Shown here piece by piece: positions 26,918 through 36,700 of a stretch of DNA of 54,755 nucleotides. The position numbers were made by a program, and so were the translations under genes. The stretch is from JAOAFT01 sp035390885 (GTDB lineage: Bacteria > Bacteroidota > Ignavibacteria > UBA10030): NCBI GenBank assembly GCA_035390885.1, contig DAOOUW010000012.1, forward strand, positions 1-54,755, given 5' to 3'. The notes beneath the pieces are model-generated. The model saw only the letters and a list, made by a program, of their open reading frames with translations. It did no database searches and was not told the origin of the DNA. How positions within the stretch are numbered: position 1 is the first letter of the stretch; each line of letters begins with the position of its first letter.

Positions 26918-28639
26918 ATGAATTCAGAACTTACGCTTTCAGCCATCTTTCAACACAGCACTCTTCGCTATGCAACTCGAACCGCCCTTGCATTTGTCGA
27001 TGAGCAACCTTTTACATACGCTGATGTCCGTCGTGAAGTAGAACATCTTTCTCACTTCTTAAAACTTCAAGGAGTCTCCCACGGCGATAGAGTTGCAATT
27101 ATTAGCGAAAACTGTCCACACTGGGGTATTGCATACTTTGCAATTACGTTACTCGGCGCTATTGTGGTTCCAATTCTTCCCGACTTTCACACATCGGAAG
27201 TACATCACATACTCCGTCACTCGGAGAGTAAGGTAATCTTCGTTTCAGAACGATATTTTCAAAAAGTCGAAGAACTCGATTTCGCAAAATACAACGCCGT
27301 GATTTTATTGGATTCATTGAGCGTTGTAAAACCTCAGACAACGAAAGCATCTCTCAGACAATTTTTAGTCGAAGGAAGTAAAGAAATCCAAAAAATTCGT
27401 TCAATGGTTTTAGAGTTAACTGGCAAGATTAAAACCGAAATCCACGAAGATGACATTGCTTCGATTATTTATACTTCAGGTACAACTGGACATTCAAAGG
27501 GCGTTATGCTCACTCACAAGAACATTGTGTGGGACGCTCAGATTGCAGCCGCGCTTCCAAATATTATCCCGGAGGATCGACTTCTCTCAGTTTTACCACT
27601 TGCTCATATGTATGAATGTACAATCGGTTTTATCATCCCATTTATGTGCGGCGCTTCTGTCTATTACTTAAAAAAACCACCGACTCCAACGGTGCTTCTT
27701 CCAGCGTTAGACAAAGTCAGACCGACTGCAATGCTGACCGTACCTTTAGTTATTGAAAAAGTTTATAAGACACAGATCATTCCTGAAATCCGAAAACACA
27801 AAATCACAAGGATGTTATACCTTTTGCCAGCAATACGAAAAAAAATTAATAGAATTGCCGGAGTAAAACTAAAACAATCTTTTGGCGGCTCGTTGCGTTT
27901 TTTTGGAATTGGCGGTTCAGCGCTATCTCCTGCTATCGAACAGTTTCTCATAGAAGCTGAATTTCCATATGCAATTGGATACGGATTAACCGAGACATCT
28001 CCCCTCATCGCCGGCACCGATGCATATAAAACAAAATTTCAATCTACAGGGTTGCCTTTGTCAGGTGTTGAAGTTCGCATCGAAAATGTCGACTCGAAAA
28101 CTGGTATTGGCGAAATCGTTGTAAAGGGTCCTAACGTTATGAAGGGATATCATCATGATCCTGAACGTACAGCCGAAGCGCTTTCAGATGATGGATGGTT
28201 TCATACGGGAGATTCAGGATACTTAGATGACGATGGTTATTTATATATTGCAGGAAGAATTAAAAATGTTATTGTTGGGGCTAACGGTGAAAACATCTAT
28301 CCAGAAGCAATTGAATCTGTTTTGAATCGTTCTGACTATGTCGTCGAATCTCTCGTCTACGAAGAGAACAGCCAACTGGTCGCAAAAGTGCATCTAGACT
28401 ATGAAAAACTGGAATCAGAGATAATCTCACCGAATTTAAATGATTCTCAAATGGCCCAGCACATTGAGAGCATGCTTGCCTCACTCCTTGGTGAAGTGAA
28501 TCAACAAGTTTCATCATTTTCGCGGATTGCACGTATCTATGAACAGCGAGAACCTTTCGAAAAAACTCCGACTCAAAAAATCAAACGATATTTATACGTA
28601 AATTCATTATCTAACTCAAAGAACCGTAGGAATTTATAA
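26918..28639 (+). CDS. AMP-dependent long-chain acyl-CoA synthetase
   Basis: The 573-residue protein belongs to the ANL superfamily and activates fatty acids with ATP and CoA. Visible core motifs are IIYTSGTTGHSKGVMLTHKN (phosphate-binding), YGLTETSPLIAG, GWFHTGDSGYLDDDGYLYIA and GRIKNVIVGANGENIYPEAIE, with the C-terminal lysine region KTPTQKIKRY. The length is slightly below FadD/long-chain enzymes, and the sequence style fits the cytoplasmic or membrane-associated AMP-binding proteins labelled long-chain-fatty-acid CoA ligase. Chain length cannot be read from sequence. It is a single gene, followed by tRNA-Pro. Confidence 0.9.
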   Translation: MNSELTLSAIFQHSTLRYATRTALAFVDEQPFTYADVRREVEHLSHFLKLQGVSHGDRVAIISENCPHWGIAYFAITLLGAIVVPILPDFHTSEVHHILRHSESKVIFVSERYFQKVEELDFAKYNAVILLDSLSVVKPQTTKASLRQFLVEGSKEIQKIRSMVLELTGKIKTEIHEDDIASIIYTSGTTGHSKGVMLTHKNIVWDAQIAAALPNIIPEDRLLSVLPLAHMYECTIGFIIPFMCGASVYYLKKPPTPTVLLPALDKVRPTAMLTVPLVIEKVYKTQIIPEIRKHKITRMLYLLPAIRKKINRIAGVKLKQSFGGSLRFFGIGGSALSPAIEQFLIEAEFPYAIGYGLTETSPLIAGTDAYKTKFQSTGLPLSGVEVRIENVDSKTGIGEIVVKGPNVMKGYHHDPERTAEALSDDGWFHTGDSGYLDDDGYLYIAGRIKNVIVGANGENIYPEAIESVLNRSDYVVESLVYEENSQLVAKVHLDYEKLESEIISPNLNDSQMAQHIESMLASLLGEVNQQVSSFSRIARIYEQREPFEKTPTQKIKRYLYVNSLSNSKNRRNL

Positions 28640-28696
28640 TTTGCAGATGTTTGTTTCGTTGACTTCATGGGTAATTTTTCGTATTTTTTTACAGTT

Positions 28697-28771
28697 CGGG
28701 GTGTAGCTCAGCCCGGCTAGAGCACCTGCCTTGGGCGCAGGGGGCCGGAGGTTCGAATCCTCTCACCCCGA
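28697..28771 (+). tRNA. tRNA-Pro (UGG)
   Basis: The acceptor stem CGGGGTG pairs with CACCCCG, and the 5' C1-G72 pair is typical of proline tRNA. The D arm is around TAGCTCAGCCCGGCTAGAGC. The anticodon stem CCTGC/GCAGG encloses the loop CTTGGGC with anticodon TGG and G37, the TrmD target. The T arm is GGAGG-TTCGAAT-CCTCT and the discriminator is A. CCA is not encoded. Confidence 0.95.
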
Positions 28772-28870
28772 CTAAATTATATCCTCATTAGTTACAGCGA
28801 GTGATTTTGTAAGACATAGTAAAGTTCTTTCCAGAAAAATTTTTATCCTGTAATTATTTCAAAAATACTG

Positions 28871-28899
28871 TTGACAATATTAAAGAATTTGTCTACAAT
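28871..28899 (+). promoter_or_regulatory. Sigma-70 promoter of the repeat-protein gene
   Basis: TTGACA (28871-28876), a 17-base spacer and TACAAT (28894-28899) form a near-perfect housekeeping promoter 61 bases before the ATG at 28960. It is the best promoter match noticed in the window and suggests strong constitutive expression. Confidence 0.8.
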
Positions 28900-28959
28900 G
28901 CTTTCAGTATTAGTAGGTTGATGGGGGGAGGGTAACATAGAAGTGAAAGGAAGAAAAAT

Positions 28960-31665
28960 ATGGCGAAGGGGCAAGATAATACGAGAAGCGCTGAGCAACT
29001 TAAAGAAGTTGCGACATATTTAAAGCTCGCCGATAAACTTGTTCGGGAGGGAAACTATGCGGCAGCGCTAGAAGAGATAGGAAAAGCACGTGCAAAAGAT
29101 CCACGAAATTTGTATGCGCTTGCCTATGAAGAACGTGTACGCTCCCTTGTAAATCAACAGAAGGCTGAAACAAAACCAGAAGAGGCTGGCAAACCTCCAG
29201 TCCCACAACAAATTCCTACAGCGTTAGAACATATTTCGAATCTTGCTATTGTTGAAGCACAGCGTTCAGCGGCGGTCGCCGCAAAACAAGAGCAAGAGAT
29301 GATGTTGCGGAAGAAAGAAGAAGAAGAACGCCGTAAACAAGAAGAGCTGCGACGCAAAGCAATCGAAGCGAAAATTGCTATGTTTCTCCAGCGAGCAATG
29401 GAATATGAAGCAAAAGGAGATTATAACCGCGCCCTTGATGAAATAACACGCGCTTACTTACTTGAACCTGCAAATGAGAAAATCCATGAGATTGAAAATC
29501 GAATCCTTCGAGCCCAAGAAGAAGCTCGCGCTCGAGAAGAAGCTGAACGACTCCAACGTCAGCAGGAAGAGGAACGAAAGCGACAGGAAGCTCTGAAAGC
29601 TCAGCTTGCACGTCTTCAGCAAGAGAAAGAAGAAAAACGACGCAAAGAAGAAGAAGCGCGAAAAGTTGCTCAACAACAAAAAATTCGCCAATACCTCCAG
29701 CATGCACAAGAGCTTTACTCAGCAGGTCAATACGATGAAGCATTAAGCGAATTAGCATTCGTTGTTGTAGTTGATCCGCTGAACGAAGAGGTTCTTTCAC
29801 TCGAGCGAAAAATTCGAGAAGCTCAGGATCTAGAGCAACAAAGACAATTAGAAATTTTCCGTAAGCGAGAAGAAGAACAACGAAAGAAACGCGAAGCGAT
29901 TGTAACAGCAATACAAAAGCACATCGAAAATGCTGAACATCTTGCAGCACAAGGCAAGTTCTCAGATGCCTTACGGGTTATTACTCGAGCCTATGTACTC
30001 GATCCAATTAACGACGCCCTCCAGCAATGCGAGAAAAAAATTCTTGCCGAGCAGGAAGAGGCAATGCGAAAAGCCGAAGAGCAACGTCGCATAGAAGAAG
30101 AAACAATCCGTAAACAACAGGAAGAAGAACTCCGCAGATTAGAACAATTAGAACGTGAACGAGCGCTCCTTGGCGAAAGTGCAGAATCTGAAGCGAAACG
30201 CCGAGCTGACAAAGAAAGAATTTTCCAATACCTCACAAAAGCTCGTCGCTACTTAAATGAGAATCGATTTGAGGATGCCCTGGGCGAAGTTGCACTAGCG
30301 TTTATTATCAACCCGTTTGACGAAGACGTTAAACATATGGAGCAAGATATCCTTGCCGCACAAGAGAAGAAAAAAGCCGAGGATGCCGTTCTTGCAGAGC
30401 AAGCGGCAACTATTGCCCTTCCTATCGATGACACAGCAGAAAAAATTGCGGCATGTCTCGAGGAAGCATCAAAACTTGCTAGTGAACATGAATATAGTAA
30501 AGCTCTCGACGAAATTGCAAAAGCATTCCTCCTTGATCCATTGAATGAAACCATCCAGAAGTATGAGGCACAGCTTCAAAAAGAATTCCATGATTACCAG
30601 GAGGAAATGCGTCAGAAACAAGAAGAAGAAAACCGAATAGCTGCTCTCAAAGGACACATTCAACGAGCAAAGGATTTCCTGGAGCATGAAGCTTTCGATG
30701 AAGCTCTTGCCGAAGTTGCTGAGGGCTACACCTATGAGCAAAACAACCGAGAACTTGTCGTACTCGAGAAGCAGATCCAAGACGCTTATGCTCAATGGCA
30801 GCTGCGCCAGGCAGAAGAGGAAAAACAAAAGCAAATTCAAGAAATGGTTCTCTCTGCAAAGAAATATCTATCAAAACATGAATTCGAAAATGCTCTTATG
30901 GAGGTAACCCGAGCATTGGTGTTAGACCCAGAGAGAGCCGATCTCAAGGCCTTAGAACAAGAAATTGAGTCCTCACAAGAAGAAGATGAAGAACGAAGAC
31001 GAAACGATGCAAATACTAAAGCAATAAAGAAACTTCTCTTCAGTGCAAAAGAAGCGCTCATCCATCACGATTTTGATTCTGCGCTTGCTGAAATCGAAAG
31101 CGCTCTTCAAATCGATCCTCAGAATGAAGAATCATTAACGCTCAAATCTTCTATCCAACAACAAAAAGAAGAATGGGTCAAGAAAAAATCAGAAGAAACT
31201 AAAGAAGAAAAAATTAAATCTCATATTCGGCAGGCGCGGAAACTTCTTAAAGAAAAAGTATACGACGAAGCTCTCATTGAAATAACAATGGGATTGACAT
31301 CTGATCCAAACAACGAAGACCTCAAGGATCTTGAGGAACAAGTTCTCGCAGCACAAGCTCAAGATGAGACAGCGAAAGAAGAACCTGCAGATAATAGTAT
31401 TCTTGAATCTCCCCTTCCGGATGATGAAAAAAGCCAATTGATCTATGTTCATCTCCGGGCAGCCGATGAATTCCAGAAGCAGAATGAATTTGGAAAAGCC
31501 CTTGATGAAATTACGAAAGCATATTTGATCGATCCATTAAACAAAGAAATCAAGAAAGCAGAAATTCGCATTCGGCAAAACCAGATTCGACACGCACAAC
31601 AAACAGGACAGACCCTGAAACTCATTTATCCGAACGATCAACAAGCGACTGGTAGTGGAAATTAA
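28960..31665 (+). CDS. Soluble protein with eleven TPR-like repeats joined by charged coiled coils
   Basis: The 901-residue protein has no signal peptide or membrane segment. It is built from eleven copies of a unit of about 50 residues: a helix, then F/YDxALxEIxxAxxLDPxNExI, then a helix. The copies start near residues 15, 136, 240, 316, 420, 494, 564, 628, 688, 750 and 825. Examples are DYNRALDEITRAYLLEPANE, QYDEALSELAFVVVVDPLNE and FGKALDEITKAYLIDPLNKE. The units are TPR-like helical hairpins separated by 15-50 residues of Glu/Lys/Arg/Gln-rich helix. Function is unknown; an elongated cytoplasmic scaffold is the natural reading. AAAGGAAG precedes the ATG. The next gene, 82 bases on, encodes a TonB-type protein with the same repeat at its N-terminus. 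Confidence 0.85.
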   Translation: MAKGQDNTRSAEQLKEVATYLKLADKLVREGNYAAALEEIGKARAKDPRNLYALAYEERVRSLVNQQKAETKPEEAGKPPVPQQIPTALEHISNLAIVEAQRSAAVAAKQEQEMMLRKKEEEERRKQEELRRKAIEAKIAMFLQRAMEYEAKGDYNRALDEITRAYLLEPANEKIHEIENRILRAQEEARAREEAERLQRQQEEERKRQEALKAQLARLQQEKEEKRRKEEEARKVAQQQKIRQYLQHAQELYSAGQYDEALSELAFVVVVDPLNEEVLSLERKIREAQDLEQQRQLEIFRKREEEQRKKREAIVTAIQKHIENAEHLAAQGKFSDALRVITRAYVLDPINDALQQCEKKILAEQEEAMRKAEEQRRIEEETIRKQQEEELRRLEQLERERALLGESAESEAKRRADKERIFQYLTKARRYLNENRFEDALGEVALAFIINPFDEDVKHMEQDILAAQEKKKAEDAVLAEQAATIALPIDDTAEKIAACLEEASKLASEHEYSKALDEIAKAFLLDPLNETIQKYEAQLQKEFHDYQEEMRQKQEEENRIAALKGHIQRAKDFLEHEAFDEALAEVAEGYTYEQNNRELVVLEKQIQDAYAQWQLRQAEEEKQKQIQEMVLSAKKYLSKHEFENALMEVTRALVLDPERADLKALEQEIESSQEEDEERRRNDANTKAIKKLLFSAKEALIHHDFDSALAEIESALQIDPQNEESLTLKSSIQQQKEEWVKKKSEETKEEKIKSHIRQARKLLKEKVYDEALIEITMGLTSDPNNEDLKDLEEQVLAAQAQDETAKEEPADNSILESPLPDDEKSQLIYVHLRAADEFQKQNEFGKALDEITKAYLIDPLNKEIKKAEIRIRQNQIRHAQQTGQTLKLIYPNDQQATGSGN

Positions 31666-31747
31666 TGCTCAAGTTGTGTATAATATTGTGGAATTACAGC
31701 AGGATGAAAAATATAATTACTGATATGAACTGAAGAGGAACAAAGGA

Positions 31748-33049
31748 ATGGAACCACAAGAAAAATTGACGCCCCAACAGTTTATTATTGATCGACTTCA
31801 CGATGTTCAGCGTAAAGTGGAAAACGGAAACATTCAGGATGCGCTTGCAGAATTAAAAGAAGTCAAGGCGGCTGATAGTAAAAACATTTATATCATTGCG
31901 CTCGAAAAGCAAATTCTGAAGTTAACCGATACTGAAACTGCTGCCGAACTCCGTTCTGAAATCATCAAGGCCCTTCCACCAATGATCGAGCGTGCCATCA
32001 ACGATGCTCAACGGCGGCTGGCAGAAAAAGCCCAGGAGCCAAAAGAAGCAAAAGAAAAAGAAGCTGCACTTGAAAAACTTAAGAGCCAATATTTCCAAAG
32101 AGCAGATGAGTACGTAGAAAAAGGCGACTATCCCCATGCGCTAGAAGAGATACGTCGTATTTACATTATTGATGCGGGAAATGTCGTGGCTAAAGAGTAC
32201 GAACAAAAAATAGAACAGCTTGCTTCACTGAAAGCAAAAGGCGAGGAACCACAAGAAAAAGAAACCACTTCTCAACCATCGTCATCACAGCCGAAACAGG
32301 CGGAAGAACAACCACTTGCAGAAACAAAAGGAAAATCAAAACTTCCAATTATTCTGGCAGCAGCAGTAGTCATTCTTGGCGTTGGTATTTGGCTTTTTAC
32401 GTCAAGTGGCTCAAAAAAGACTCAACAACCAACTCAAGAACAGAGTGTTACTTCTATAGAACAACCAGGTTCAATTTCAGAAAATGTAAAGGAAGAAACT
32501 CAACAACCAGAATCTACAACTCCAACTGCAAAAGATCAAAAAAATAAACAACCTGAACAAAAGCCTGTAGAAACAAAATCTTCGCAACAACAATCTGTAT
32601 CAACAACAAAAGAGGAACAAAGACAGGTTCCAGAACCAAAAGTTGAACAACCCAAACAAGCAACTCCACCACCACAGCCCGCAGAACAACCAGCTCCAAC
32701 TCCTCAACAGGCTCAGGCTCCACAACAACAATCTGCATCTCAAACTCCTGAAGAAGCTGCTCCAAAACCGTTTGTTGCTATTGAAGCGCCACCGCAAATT
32801 GTGAAGCGTGCAGCTCCAAAGTATCCAGAAATTGCATATCGTATGAGAATCGAAGGAAAAGTAGTGGTAGAAGTTACTGTCGATCCGCAAGGCAAACCAA
32901 TACAAGCAAAAATTGCTAAAAGCAGCAGCGATGTTTTCAATGAAGCGGCAATCGAGGCTGCAATGAAATCCACTTATAAACCAGCGATGATGTCAACTGG
33001 ACCAGTAACGGCAAAAGTATATGTGCCATTTGATTTTAAGCTGCGATAA
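31748..33049 (+). CDS. TonB-type protein with cytoplasmic TPR-like domain
   Basis: The 433-residue protein has an N-terminal cytoplasmic part with two copies of the repeat found in the upstream protein (VENGNIQDALAELKEVKAAD near 25 and KGDYPHALEEIRRIYIIDAG near 123). One transmembrane helix (about 197-218, LPIILAAAVVILGVGIWLF), a Pro/Gln-rich periplasmic spacer (about 225-340) and a TonB C-terminal domain (about 345-433: PPQIVKRAAPKYPEIAYRMR, GKVVVEVTVDPQGKP, FNEAAIEAAMKSTYKPAM) follow. Ordinary TonB has its membrane helix at the very N-terminus with only a few cytoplasmic residues, so the large cytoplasmic domain is atypical. No exbB or exbD gene is in the window. It is likely an operon with the upstream repeat protein and is closed by a terminator. 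Confidence 0.88.
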   Translation: MEPQEKLTPQQFIIDRLHDVQRKVENGNIQDALAELKEVKAADSKNIYIIALEKQILKLTDTETAAELRSEIIKALPPMIERAINDAQRRLAEKAQEPKEAKEKEAALEKLKSQYFQRADEYVEKGDYPHALEEIRRIYIIDAGNVVAKEYEQKIEQLASLKAKGEEPQEKETTSQPSSSQPKQAEEQPLAETKGKSKLPIILAAAVVILGVGIWLFTSSGSKKTQQPTQEQSVTSIEQPGSISENVKEETQQPESTTPTAKDQKNKQPEQKPVETKSSQQQSVSTTKEEQRQVPEPKVEQPKQATPPPQPAEQPAPTPQQAQAPQQQSASQTPEEAAPKPFVAIEAPPQIVKRAAPKYPEIAYRMRIEGKVVVEVTVDPQGKPIQAKIAKSSSDVFNEAAIEAAMKSTYKPAMMSTGPVTAKVYVPFDFKLR

Positions 33050-33073
33050 TTAATAGCGCAACATTTTTTTAAA

Positions 33074-33102
33074 AAGCCTCGTCTTTTGAACGAGGCTTTT
33101 TT
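33074..33102 (+). terminator. Rho-independent terminator after the tonB-like gene
   Basis: AAGCCTCGT (33074-33082) pairs with ACGAGGCTT (33090-33098), followed by T6 in all. It ends the two-gene plus-strand unit. Confidence 0.92.
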
Positions 33103-33183
33103 GTATCTATCCTTAAACCCAAACTATCAAATAGCAAAGAAAAGAATATCTAAGCGCAACTTAATGAAAAAGAATGAACTGAA

Positions 33184-33374
33184 CCTATATTATGCTATTA
33201 CTGGTAGCAGTAAAAAGGTAAGATGAAGTAAAAAAATAGCCGAAAGAAGAGAAACCAAAATGGCGGCTTCGATATGAGCTATTGCTCACCTCAGCCACCG
33301 TCAGTAAATCGTTTTCCGAGGTGCTCGAAGAGCGTATCGAGCCAACTTTACAAGTTTCTAATGCGTAATTTGCA
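33184..33374 (+). mobile_element. MITE-like element, copy 2
   Basis: The 191-bp non-coding element is related along its length to 22909-23107. The left end CCTATATTATGCTATTACTGG and the inverted right end TGCAAATTACGCATTAGAAA correspond to those of copy 1. The central arm GGCGGCT...AGCCACC (33262-33268 and 33293-33299) encloses TGAGC-TATT-GCTCA (33275-33288). The distance between the outer arms is 38 bases, the same as in copy 1. A second hairpin GCTC-GAA-GAGC is at 33323-33333. No target duplication is evident. It lies between two terminators. Confidence 0.72.
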
Positions 33375-33406
33375 AGAAAGAAATAGCGCAAATATTTAAA
33401 AATAAA

Positions 33407-33433
33407 ATGCCTCGCTCTTGGCGAACGAGGCTT
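33407..33433 (-). terminator. Rho-independent terminator of the RND operon
   Basis: GCCTCG (33409-33414) pairs with CGAGGC (33426-33431). On the minus strand it is followed by ATTTTATTTTT. It lies 30 bases beyond the stop of the PII-like gene. Confidence 0.75.
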
Positions 33434-33463
33434 ATTTGTTGTAGTAATAATTCAAGAATAATA

Positions 33464-33757
33464 CTATACCATTTTATCAATAGTCCAAACAAAAGCGTGG
33501 ATACCTTGTTCTTCCGCTTCCGCATTGATTTCTTTGATTTTTTCCAGTAAAGGCTCTACCATTTTATCTTGTACTATCGTTATTACTACTGTATTTACAC
33601 TAGGCCAGATATGGTCTCCCATATGAGGTTCTCCTTTATCACTGCCTTGTCCATGGACATTAAGGAATCTGGTAAATCCACGAATATGTAAGGATTCTAG
33701 TGCTTCATCTACTTCTTCTGAGATTCCGTGGTTATATACAATCATTACTGCTTTCAT
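33464..33757 (-). CDS. PII-like signalling-fold protein
   Basis: The 97-residue protein has the ferredoxin-like PII/CutA fold pattern: MKAVMIVYNHGISEEVDEAL, HIRGFTRFLNVHGQGSDKGE, HIWPSVNTVVITIVQDKMVE and a C-terminal VWTIDKMV strand. The T loop of GlnB, with its uridylylated Tyr, is not recognisable, so a classical nitrogen role is unlikely. Such proteins often end RND or cation-efflux operons; here it follows the RND pump gene by 16 bases. It may sense a metal or small ligand for the pump; that is inference. Confidence 0.75.
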   Translation of the reverse strand: MKAVMIVYNHGISEEVDEALESLHIRGFTRFLNVHGQGSDKGEPHMGDHIWPSVNTVVITIVQDKMVEPLLEKIKEINAEAEEQGIHAFVWTIDKMV

Positions 33758-33773
33758 ATATTCAATCTCCTAC

Positions 33774-36700
33774 TTAGTCAACTTTCTTTTTGTTTTTAAT
33801 TCTTGTCTCAAACAACGAATAGAGCACCGGTACCAACACAAGCGTAATCAGAGAAGAGAAGAACAAACCGCCAATTGTGGAAATACCAAGAGGTCTCCAT
33901 ATTTCTGCACCCTCACCTGAACTTAAGGCAAGAGGCAAAAGTCCGAGCAAAGTAGTAATTGTAGTCATTAAGACTGGACGCAACCTACTTCGTCCTGAAA
34001 TTACAATACTTTCATGAAGTCCGATGCCTCTTGCTCGAGTAATATTTGTATAGTCAACCATCACAATAGCATTCTTTACTACAATTCCTACAAGCATAAT
34101 ACTTCCAAGGAATGCAATAACGCTAAAAGGAGTACCTGTAATAAAGAGTGCAAGGAAGACTCCTGTAAATGCAAATGGTACTGAGAACATAACAATGAAA
34201 GGATCCAACAGCGATTCAAATTGCGCTGCCATCACCATATACACAAGGACAATACTTAAAAGAAGCAGGAAATACAAATCTTTAAATGTATCTGCCTGAT
34301 TTTCAATTTGTCCAGCATAAGTAATTGTCGTATTAGGTGGTAACTGTAATGTTGAAGCAAATTTCTGAATATCTGTTGTAACATCACCTAATGCTCTTCC
34401 TTCAACATCTGATGTCACAGAAATGGCCCTTTCTTGCTCTTTCCGTTTTACAATTTGAGGAGCTAACGCTTCAACAACTGTCCCTACATCTTTTAGTTTC
34501 ACAGTTGTACCAAGCATTGTCTTTATCGGAAGATTTTCAAGATCACTAACTTTATTTTTCATACCAGGTGGCAATCCGATAAAGAAATCATATTCATCAC
34601 CAAGTTCTCGATACTTCGTTGGCGTGTTTCCATAATAATGGTCACGGAGAGTCGAAGCGACCATTGCAGTATTGAGTCCACATAATGCCATTTTATCTCT
34701 CTGCAATGAGACCTGGAGTTCAACTCTTGGATCTCCAACATCAATTTGTACATCTCTGGTTCCTTTAAGGTTCTTCATGTATTCCTGCAATTGTGTCGCA
34801 ACAGCATAAGATTTATCCAGATCAGGACCGATAATGTTAACTTCAATAGCAGACCCCATCAAAAAGCTTGCACCACCACCAGTGTTCACCGTCAACGATT
34901 TTATTCCAGCAATTGGCTTAACTTCTTCTCGCAATGCATCAGCCATTTCAAATATCGAACGTTTCCGTTCATGCACTTTTGATGTACGTAATCGAAATGA
35001 AGCAACATTTGAACCTTCTTTTTGACCAAAAATAACACTCGAAAATCCCTGATCATTTACTCCAGACGTTACCGACACAAATCGAACTTCCGGGAAATCC
35101 TTCTTGATAATATCCTCTACTTTTTTTACATATTCTGTTGTCTCTTCTAATCGCTTACCAGGCTCAAGTTCCAATACAACTGACAAACTAGAGGAATCCG
35201 TACGCGGAATAAATTCCGTTCCCATAAAAGGTATTAACAAGAGAGAAGCTAAGAAGATGCCACCGCTTATATATAGGACACTTTTCTTGTGAGATAGCGC
35301 CCACTCGAGTACCTTTGTATAAAATTCGTCGAGCGCTACTAGCATCTTCCCTAATGAATCATGGATGTTCCGTAAGATTGGATTCTTTATAGGTTTCACA
35401 TCCTTCTTGGCTTTTAACATCCTTGCTGACATCATCGGGATGATTGTCAAAGCAGCAAGAAGTGAAACAAGGATCATAACGGTAACAATGTATCCCAACT
35501 GGTTAAAGAGGATACCAGCTAAACCTGAAATAAAAACAAGTGGAAAGAATACTGCAACAATTGTCAATGTAGATGCAATAACCGCCAGGCTAACTTCTGA
35601 TGAGCCAAAAATTGCAGCTTCCCGTGGACGCGAGCCCCTTTCAATATGGTGCGTAATATTTTCAAGTATAACAATAGCATCATCAACAACCATACCAACA
35701 GCGATAGAGAGCGAAGCAAGAGATATGATATTTATTGTATTCCCCGAGAAATAGAGATAAATAAATGCTCCTATCAATGAAACTGGCAAAGTCATAATAA
35801 TAATAATCGTACCTCGCCATTCCCTCAGAAATACCAAGATCACAAGTACGACAAGAAACGCTCCAATCAGAACTGAATCCCGTAAATTATTTATTGAATT
35901 AACTATGAATTCAGAGGCATCATTGACTACACCTATTTTTACATCGGAAGGAAGATTCTTCTCGAGTTCCTTAAGCTTTGCCATAACGCCTCGAGCTACT
36001 TCTACAGTATTTGCATCCGATTGTTTCTGAATCATTAATTGTAATCCTCTACCGCCATTCAACCGTACATCAATAGACCGGTCCTTCAAACTATCTTTTA
36101 CTGAAGCCACATCTTTAAGATAGACAACCCTTCCACTTTGAGCGCTTACAACTACATTTTTAACTTCATCGACATTATTAAATTCTGCTGGAACCCGAAT
36201 GTTATACTCAACATCTCCCATTTTTAGAGAACCTGACGGTATATTGACATTCTCTGCTTTGAGAATTTGTGCTATTTGCGAGATCGAAATATTGTAGGCT
36301 TCTAGTTTTTGAGGATCGACATGTACAAGAATTTGCCGTACTGGTCCACCAGCGACAATAATTGTCCCAACTCCATTTACACGTTTCAATGGATCAACAA
36401 TATTATCTTCGATAAGTTTATTTAATCCCAGATAACTTTCGTCAGCTTGAACGGATAGAAATAGTACTGGCATCATATTTGAGCTAAATTTGTAGACCGA
36501 TGGCTCTTCCGCATCATCTGGCAAATTACGTTTGGTAAATTCAAGAGCCGATCGAATATCGTTTGAAGCTTCATCGAGATTCGAACCATATTCAAACTCC
36601 AACGTTACAATAGAAAGGTTATCGATTGATGTAGAGTATATCTTTTTAAGATTAGAAATCGAACTCAATCCACTTTCAATTTGTTTCGATACATTCATCT

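Noticed and set aside
29378..29950. A 190-residue minus-strand frame and several others opposite the eleven-repeat gene
   Set aside because: They mirror the Glu/Lys-rich codons of the real gene, giving Leu/Phe/Ser-rich products without domains or ribosome sites.
28960..31665. CRISPR array or DNA tandem repeat in the eleven-repeat gene
   Set aside because: The periodicity is at the protein level with diverged DNA and variable spacing; no CRISPR-like direct repeats were seen anywhere in the window.
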